A stretch of DNA of 64,000 nt. Origin: Candidatus Symbiothrix sp. GTDB taxonomy: Bacteria; Bacteroidota; Bacteroidia; Bacteroidales; Azobacteroidaceae. The number at the start of each line of letters is the position of its first letter. Position 1 is the first letter of the stretch. The stretch spans positions 1 through 64,000 of the forward strand of contig JAISKM010000070.1 in the NCBI GenBank assembly GCA_031261285.1, given 5' to 3'. Under the pieces are notes generated by a model, which saw only the letters and a list, made by a program, of their open reading frames with translations, was not told the origin of the DNA and did not search any database. The translations under genes and the position numbers were made by a program. Shown one piece after another: positions 58,701 through 64,000 of the stretch.

Positions 58701-60179
58701 TAATGTAACGACGTAGTCCGTCACATCACCTGTTCTATAGGCAGTCGTAATACCATCAGGAGTGCAATATGCAGCATTCGTTGTACATGCATTAGCTAAA
58801 TCACCGGATACGGCTCCGGATGCAGCGTTATACAGATAAGGTCTCGTCGTTGAATTAGTGGCATCGCCATAATACAAAACGACATCATCAGCAGCGGTTG
58901 GTGCCGGCAAAAGATTGAAGCTAACTAAGTAAATTGCCTTTGTCGTGCCATCTTCTGCGGTCACTTCAATGGAAGTCTGACCCTCCAAACTTTCAGCAGG
59001 AGCAATCACTTTCGATGCATTAGCATCTGTCGTTTCAGCTGTTACCGTCGGAACTTCGGTCGTCGTATAAGGTAGATCCACCGTATATTCTAATTGTTCG
59101 GGCACCAACGTTACCGTGTTGCCATTCACTTTCAACGATTGCAACGACACATCCGTGCTTGCTGCTTTTTCTGTAAAATGGATGGTGTATGTTTGCGTTG
59201 CAGTTTCATCTTCTGCTGTCACCAATACGGAAATATCAGTTGGGAAAGTGTCGGAAGTCCGTTCCGGAGCATCCACTGTTGCATTGACATAATTTTTTTC
59301 TGCGGTCACATCCTCCGGTTCCGGCACTGCCGAACCATAAGGCAATTCAATGTCATAACTATAAGTATCCGGATCAAAATGGGCAACGGTTTCTCCATTA
59401 TATTGTAAATCTTTCAAAGTCGCATCATCGCTCAAAGAGGTAGCCACAGTTAGTGTTACGGTGTACGCTTTGCTTGCTGCACCATCAGCAGAAGGATCTT
59501 CATCATCGAAAACTGTGTAAATGACCGGACTTGTGAAATCTTGTGCGCCTTCCGGAGTATAAGACAGTGCCGAACCGCCAAGAGTAATCGCCGGAGTAAT
59601 AGCACTCACATCAGTTCCTATTGGCAATGTAGCCGTAATCGTTCCTTCTTCATCATCAATGTCAGCCTCTTGTTCGCCGATTTTAAATGATTCAATCGAG
59701 GGGGTCTCCGGTATAGTGGGCGGATAGAATGTGATACTTGTCGGATAAACGGAACCGTCATCTCCCTTGATAACAATGGTAAGTTCTCCTGTGTCATTTG
59801 TTTGAAACGTTTTAGTTTCACAATTTCCTCCTGAATGTGTGATTTTTTGAGATGCTTGACTACCTATTACTACATCGTAATGACGATTAGAGCTAGAATG
59901 AACAGACAAAGCAAAAGATTCTACATTTTTAATGGTAATTGTCAAAGTACGACTGCTAGAACTCAAGTTATAAAAATCATCTGTAATACCGCAATAGGTT
60001 TTACTACCAGACCAATTGTTTGTAGAGTTTGTAATAAAATCACTGGCTGAAATATTTGCGTTTGTCAAATTGTACGTTGTTTCTCCCGTAATTTCTTGAA
60101 ATGTTTGTGCCTTCACATTTCCCACACTTAGCAGCAATACTGCGAACAGTGCTAAAATTTGTATAATTCGCTTTTTCAT
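55719..60179 (-). CDS. Large secreted protein of tandem cadherin-like beta-sandwich repeats
   Basis: Signal peptide MKKRIIQILALFAVLLLSVGNVKA; repeated SDDATLKDLQYNGETV..YDIELPYGSAVPEPEDVTAEKNYV.. modules; C-terminus YYDSLGRPVDADYKGFVIERIVYDDNSVVSRKIVRLHN. Confidence 0.8.
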   Translation of the reverse strand: MKKRIIQILALFAVLLLSVGNVKAQTFQEITGETTYNLTNANISASDFITNSTNNWSGSKTYCGITDDFYNLSSSSRTLTITIKNVESFALSVHSSSNRHYDVVIGSQASQKITHSGGNCETKTFQTNDTGELTIVIKGDDGSVYPTSITFYPPTIPETPSIESFKIGEQEADIDDEEGTITATLPIGTDVSAITPAITLGGSALSYTPEGAQDFTSPVIYTVFDDEDPSADGAASKAYTVTLTVATSLSDDATLKDLQYNGETVAHFDPDTYSYDIELPYGSAVPEPEDVTAEKNYVNATVDAPERTSDTFPTDISVLVTAEDETATQTYTIHFTEKAASTDVSLQSLKVNGNTVTLVPEQLEYTVDLPYTTTEVPTVTAETTDANASKVIAPAESLEGQTSIEVTAEDGTTKAIYLVSFNLLPAPTAADDVVLYYGDATNSTTRPYLYNAASGAVSGDLANACTTNAAYCTPDGITTAYRTGDVTDYVVTLNSTTAQAIELKGASSGSTRTLTSFKVGETEVLGTEGVSLIGSFNNTSTSACASVKITGLNIPTGSVLTFKFSGNTKMNYLVVTPAPPTIASFEVNEVLATIEGTDITAELPYGTDLTAITPAITLGGSALSYTPAGAQDFTTPVTYTAYNRDSSANTAYTVTLTVALNDDATLSDLQYDGATVDGFDPAIDEYEIELPYGSAMPEAGDVTAVPTDGNASVGTPERTSDTFPTDITVLVIAEDETATQTYTIHFTEKAASTDVSLQSLKVNGNTVTLVPEQLEYTVDVPYTTTEVPAVEVETTDANATVNIIPATDLTAQTSVEVTAEDGTTKATYLIGFTVLVPTIESFKIGEQEADIDETERTITAELPIGSSLTAITPAITLGGSALSYTPLGVQDFTAPVTYTVYDDIDPTAIGAGNRAFVVTLTVAVSLSDDATLKDLKYKGETVTGFASDVYGYDIELPYGSAVPEPEDVTAEKNYVTAEVSAPERTANTFPTDISVLVTAEDGLATQTYTIHFTEADPSTDVTLKSLTVGGNAVTLVPEQLVYTVDLPYNATVVPTVLAEATDDNATVDIIPAADLTVQTSVEVTAEDGTTQAIYLIGFNLLSAPVITSFKIGEQEAVIDDELETITAELPYGSDLTALAPAVTLGGSALSYTPAGAQDFTAPVTYTAYDAETSEAAVASKAYTVTLTVALNDDVTLKSLTVGGGAVTLVPEQLEYTVNLPYTATAVPTVLAEATDANATVDITPAADLTAQTAIEVIAEDGTTTATYHVGFTVLPDPGAGKETVFLETFNRLTPENATGNALTGGLTDETGYVVGGGGSDMKSSIAESMDLNGGRFATKNLDLTGEDVTLHVTYKVIGEAGKKFQIDIDKSGSSGLGGLLNEAGSAGPAELTTKSFPLTSGTTSSYIHFRTESSGIVVIDEIKITRTPAGAPTGMDNVAADKVVKSVVYYDSLGRPVDADYKGFVIERIVYDDNSVVSRKIVRLHN

Positions 60180-60239
60180 GATATTTAGATTTTTTTTGTT
60201 TACATTCAAACTGTTTTTTACCTCATTTTTACCTCATTT

Positions 60240-60385
60240 GCTTTCAACAAAACAACCTCAGTAGCAAATAAATCGTCTCTTACTTTGTTCTACCAACCTC
60301 ATTACCTCATTTCTTGCCATTAAATAAGGTAATGAGGTTAGGGTTCATTACATTCACATTAGGCTACTAAGGTTGTTTTGTTTGG
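60240..60385. repeat. Nested inverted repeats between two secreted-protein genes
   Basis: AACAAAACAACCTCAGTAGC / GCTACTAAGGTTGTTTTGTTT outer arms, CCTCATTACCTCATTT / AAATAAGGTAATGAGG inner arms. Confidence 0.75.
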
Positions 60386-60408
60386 AAAATCAGGTAAAAA
60401 TGATCCTT

Positions 60409-62670
60409 TTAATAAATCAGCTTTGTGCGTTTCACCGCACCGTTTTCATATACATCTTCGCGGATATAGATGGTGTGTCGTTGCAGTTGGTTAATCTGAT
60501 TGCCAAGCAAATTGTAATACTTCGTTGCCACAACAGCACCTTCTGCACCAACCGGCGACAAACCGGTAGGGGCACACGTTTCTTTTACAACTACATAATA
60601 AATGTAGTTTTCGTTATCACCCTTTTCAATAGTATAGGTGCCTGCAGTTCCCAATTGTAGCGATCTTTCTTCAAAAGTAGTTCCAATACCGGTGATCGTT
60701 TTGACGGTATTCAGTTTCAAAGAACTGCTTGCTTTGTTGGCTACCACACCCACAATCAAAGTGGCACCATCCGTAGTGGTTGTAAAGACAATGCTCGCAC
60801 TACTTTCCATTTTTAATCCTGTGGTTAGCGATACACCTTTATAGCTCTGCGTCCCTCCGTTCGTAGTGCCTTTCCCTGTGATCGTGAATGCGTTGTCGGT
60901 ATTGACACTGGTTGCCTGAATGTATTCCTTGACGCAAGCACCACTACCCGGATCAGCACCGGGGTCTGTACCGGGGTCTGTTCCCGGATTAGTACCGGGG
61001 TCGGCGTTGCCTGTATCAACACCACCGATTTCCAAGACAGTGCCTTTGTATGTTTTGACAAGTGCGGAAAGCGCGGAAATAATTGCGTCATTGGTGTCTT
61101 CCGTGTCAGGAAAAGAATATTTCAAATCGCCGCCGTTCACGCGACCTGCATACTGCATCACCGTTGCCTTGGCCTCTTCCGGCGTTTGTACTGCGTAGGA
61201 ATACATAACATTCGGGTCGGTATCAAAATTGTTGTAAGTGAAGTTGCCGCTGAACGTCTTGATACTGCTTGGAACCGGTTCCTCGCGACTGCTCACCACC
61301 ACTGCGTCAAAATCCACCGTGGGGTTGGGATAGCCGGTGTCACCATAAGGCACAAAACGACCGGGATTCACAATGACATTGTTGTATGCCTTGATGATGC
61401 CGCCGGTTTCGCTCGAAAAAGTGCCGTTAGCAGACTTGTTGGAAGAAGTTGCCGCATCCCACACATCCGTACCTTGCAACGAAATCAACATCGGCTTTTT
61501 GCAATGACGGAAATAATTGTTTTCTGCAAAAATGGACGGTCCGCCTTTGGCTGCTCCGATACCGTATTTGGAATTGCCGTCATAATAGTTGTTGTAAACG
61601 TGTACGGTATGAAAGCGTACGCGCGGGTGACGGCTGTCGGAATGATCATACCAATTGTGATGATAGGTCAACACCTCCACAGGCTCGGTGCCGTTGCCCA
61701 GCAAATTGCATTTTCCGGAATCCCAAAAGTGGTTGAAAGAAAAAGTAGAATAGCCTGACGTTTTGCTGTCAAGAGCACCATCGCCCTTGTTTTTGTCGCC
61801 ACCGCCGTCTTTGCCGTAAAAGAAATCGTTGTTGTGCACCCAGATATTTTTATTTCCTTCCTCCAAAGAAACGCCATCATCGGGAAAATTCATAAATCCG
61901 ATATTCCGAATTTCTACATTCACGCATTCCCTGATATGAATGCCCCAACCATTAGCCGTTGCATCCTCACCAACCCCTTCTATCGTGGTATTCATCGGGG
62001 TAGCCGATTTGCCTTTTGAGTCTAAAAGCGAAAGGCTGTTGATTTGATCGATCATATCACTTCCGGTTATATTACCAATCATGCGAATGGCTAACGGAGC
62101 GTTGTCATATCCTTTTTCTCTTCCCTGTAATATGTCGCCAATACCTGTGCGCGTTTCCACTTTTCCTTTATTATCTACCACAACACCCAACTGCACTGTT
62201 TTTGCATTAGCTGCCGTCAAATAAAGTATCCGGGCACCTGATCTCAACGTTCCGTCATCATTATAGGCGCCTGAGGCTGTTTTTTGCGGAGAATGAACAG
62301 AAAAAGCAAAGCCTTCGCGCGTATGTGCTTTGACATTCAGGATTTCCGAAACGGCTGCTTGTGCCGTATTTTCTTGATCATCCAACACCGGCACCACTTT
62401 TAGTTGGTAATTTCCGGCTTTCAACCCCAAGGCATCCGCCCGGAAATAAGTCGCATACCGGCGAACCAGCATGCCATCTAATTTTTGGTAATCCGCCTCT
62501 TGCGCATCCGCAGCCTTAACATAAACATTGTAACCGTCAGCATCTGCCAGTGGTGACCATTTGACGAACGCCGATTCCAGCCACCCGGAGGACTCAATAA
62601 GTGCCACCTGCGCTTCCAAATGCAACATTGCCGGCAAAACCAAGACAAATAAAATAAACAACTTTTTCAT
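60409..62670 (-). CDS. Pectate lyase-like protein (PL1-type) with PGTD linker
   Basis: Signal peptide MKKLFILFVLVLPAMLHLEAQ; NIWVHNNDFFYGKDGGGDKNKGDGALDSKTSGYSTFSFNHFWDSGK...SRHPRVRFHTVHVYNNYYDG. Confidence 0.9.
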   Translation of the reverse strand: MKKLFILFVLVLPAMLHLEAQVALIESSGWLESAFVKWSPLADADGYNVYVKAADAQEADYQKLDGMLVRRYATYFRADALGLKAGNYQLKVVPVLDDQENTAQAAVSEILNVKAHTREGFAFSVHSPQKTASGAYNDDGTLRSGARILYLTAANAKTVQLGVVVDNKGKVETRTGIGDILQGREKGYDNAPLAIRMIGNITGSDMIDQINSLSLLDSKGKSATPMNTTIEGVGEDATANGWGIHIRECVNVEIRNIGFMNFPDDGVSLEEGNKNIWVHNNDFFYGKDGGGDKNKGDGALDSKTSGYSTFSFNHFWDSGKCNLLGNGTEPVEVLTYHHNWYDHSDSRHPRVRFHTVHVYNNYYDGNSKYGIGAAKGGPSIFAENNYFRHCKKPMLISLQGTDVWDAATSSNKSANGTFSSETGGIIKAYNNVIVNPGRFVPYGDTGYPNPTVDFDAVVVSSREEPVPSSIKTFSGNFTYNNFDTDPNVMYSYAVQTPEEAKATVMQYAGRVNGGDLKYSFPDTEDTNDAIISALSALVKTYKGTVLEIGGVDTGNADPGTNPGTDPGTDPGADPGSGACVKEYIQATSVNTDNAFTITGKGTTNGGTQSYKGVSLTTGLKMESSASIVFTTTTDGATLIVGVVANKASSSLKLNTVKTITGIGTTFEERSLQLGTAGTYTIEKGDNENYIYYVVVKETCAPTGLSPVGAEGAVVATKYYNLLGNQINQLQRHTIYIREDVYENGAVKRTKLIY

Positions 62671-62714
62671 GAGTATTAAATTAATGCGCAAATATACCTC
62701 TATAAAAATAAAGT

Positions 62715-62760
62715 AAGGATGTTATATTTCCCATTTATAGGGGACAGATATAACATCCTT
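62715..62760. promoter_or_regulatory. 46-nt conserved hairpin element (copy 2)
   Basis: AAGGATGTTATATTTCCCATTTATAGGGGACAGATATAACATCCTT. Confidence 0.65.
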
Positions 62761-62809
62761 AAAAAGAGGGCAAATTCTTTTGAATTTCCTTTAACGACCG
62801 GCGTTTATT

Positions 62810-64000
62810 TCAATTGATAAACGCCATAATTTCGCCTTTCTGCACTTGTGCGCCTTGTTTGACATACGTGCCGACGATTGTGCCGCCGTATCCGGTTTTT
62901 ACAGGCTCTATTCCGTAACTATTTTGAATGAAGCATAGATTTTCGCCTGTTTCGATCGACGCTCCCTCGAATGGAGCCGTAGAGGCATCCATCACATCGT
63001 ATTGCCAGATGACTTGTCCTTTGCAAGGCGCATGTACCGGTTTGGCATTGGGATAGATGGCCGTGATTTCGTCAAAACTGAACATCGGAATTTCTACGAC
63101 CGGACGTTTGATAATGATTGGCGTACCCGCTTTCTCTTTGGCATCTTCCAATTCCTTATTGAAACGCTCTTTGGCAGCTCCCGATCTCATATCGCGGTAT
63201 TGCCGTTCGTGCATCGCAAATTCAAACAGTTCTTCCTGATCCGGACCTTCGTCCCACTCTAATTCTTGCATTTCTTCGCGAAAACGATCCAGTTCGTCGG
63301 GAAATGGTGCTTGCGGATCACCGTCATAAAATTCCAGATTATTGACTTTTGCCAATTGAATGATTTCCGGATCTAATTTTCCGGGTAGTTTTCCCATTTT
63401 TCCGAGAATCATGTTCCAGGCATCTTTGTCTATCATCGAGAAGCGAAGCTCATCTTTTGCCTCCGAAAAAATATTCATCAGGGCAATATTTTTCACATAT
63501 TGACTGAAGGGAGTCACCAACGGCGGATTTCCGAGCATTGGCCAGATACTTTCCACTTCATTGAACAACTGAACGAGCAAATTGTTCAGCGTCACTTCTT
63601 TCTTGCCGTGTTCTTTGAGAGCCATGTTGATGGCATTGTGCATGCCTTTCAAATCCGCCATCATCGACCCCATCATGCCACCGGGCAACCCGCAACCGAC
63701 TAATAGAGAGGTCATTATCTTATTGCCCGGGTCAATGAAAAATCCCAGGAAATCGTCGATGAACGTTTGCGTCAGACGGCGGGCTTCCATGTACGCTTCC
63801 ATATTGATTTCCGGCACCAAGAACCCGGCGTCTTTCAACAGTGCTTGAATCGTGATCACGTCCGGATGCACCATGCCCCACGAAAGCGGTTCCATTGCCA
63901 CATCCAAATAATCAACGCCATTCTTGGCGGCTTCCAACATCGACGCGACGGAAAATCCCGGTCCGGTGTGTCCGTGATATTGAACCGGGATATTCGGGTG
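62810..64000 (-). CDS. Oxaloacetate decarboxylase alpha / pyruvate carboxylase subunit B-like protein with biotinyl domain (5' truncated by window edge)
   Basis: HTGPGFSVASMLEAAKNGVDYLDVAMEPLS reading off the window edge; C-terminal ENLCFIQNSYGIEPVKTGYGGTIVGTYVKQGAQVQKGEIMAFIN. Confidence 0.85.
   Translation of the reverse strand, partial: HPNIPVQYHGHTGPGFSVASMLEAAKNGVDYLDVAMEPLSWGMVHPDVITIQALLKDAGFLVPEINMEAYMEARRLTQTFIDDFLGFFIDPGNKIMTSLLVGCGLPGGMMGSMMADLKGMHNAINMALKEHGKKEVTLNNLLVQLFNEVESIWPMLGNPPLVTPFSQYVKNIALMNIFSEAKDELRFSMIDKDAWNMILGKMGKLPGKLDPEIIQLAKVNNLEFYDGDPQAPFPDELDRFREEMQELEWDEGPDQEELFEFAMHERQYRDMRSGAAKERFNKELEDAKEKAGTPIIIKRPVVEIPMFSFDEITAIYPNAKPVHAPCKGQVIWQYDVMDASTAPFEGASIETGENLCFIQNSYGIEPVKTGYGGTIVGTYVKQGAQVQKGEIMAFIN

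Noticed and set aside
56480-59408. Multiple plus-strand ORFs of 70-164 aa opposite the large repeat protein
   Set aside because: Shadow ORFs generated by the repetitive coding sequence on the minus strand; they repeat with the same module period (MFGHQ...).
1-64000. CRISPR array associated with the Cas6/Card1 remnants
   Set aside because: No regularly spaced direct repeats of 25-40 bp seen near 300-5400 or elsewhere; palindromic repeats here are dispersed, not arrayed.

Overview
This is a 64 kb Bacteroidetes (probably Bacteroidales) chromosomal segment. The lineage call rests on TAnnTTTG-type promoters, SusC/SusD, T9SS-like C-termini and gene content. Housekeeping genes include dprA, recA, alaS, holA, ppdK, hisC/hisB, trpA/trpF, rnfB/rnfC, secG, lptE-like, pssA/psd and tRNA-Asp(GTC). 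Accessory modules are: (i) a degraded type III CRISPR-like cluster with a Card1/Can2-like CARF nuclease, an uncharacterised 420-aa protein, an AAA ATPase and a Cas6::Csm5-like chimera, with no cas10 and no array; (ii) a three-gene restriction-modification-like island with two tandem MTases and a DUF3883-type nuclease; (iii) a pectin-type PUL with SusC, SusD, two PL1-like pectate lyases and a 1.5k-aa repeat protein. The strongest candidates for undescribed biology are: (1) a roughly 300-nt structured leader found twice (about 305-640 minus; 18163-18517 plus), each copy upstream of a paralogous secreted protein, with two hairpin loops exactly complementary over 7 nt that covary between copies (CAGCAAA/TTTGCTG versus CGGCAAA/TTTGCCG); (2) palindromic repeats inserted in frame into at least six to eight protein genes (alaS, trpF three times, rlmD, an MFS gene, a lolE-like gene, secreted proteins), similar in concept to Rickettsia palindromic elements; (3) 7-bp tandem repeats in signal-peptide regions, one of which puts a secreted-protein gene exactly one unit out of frame. 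Everything was read by eye; no database search was run.
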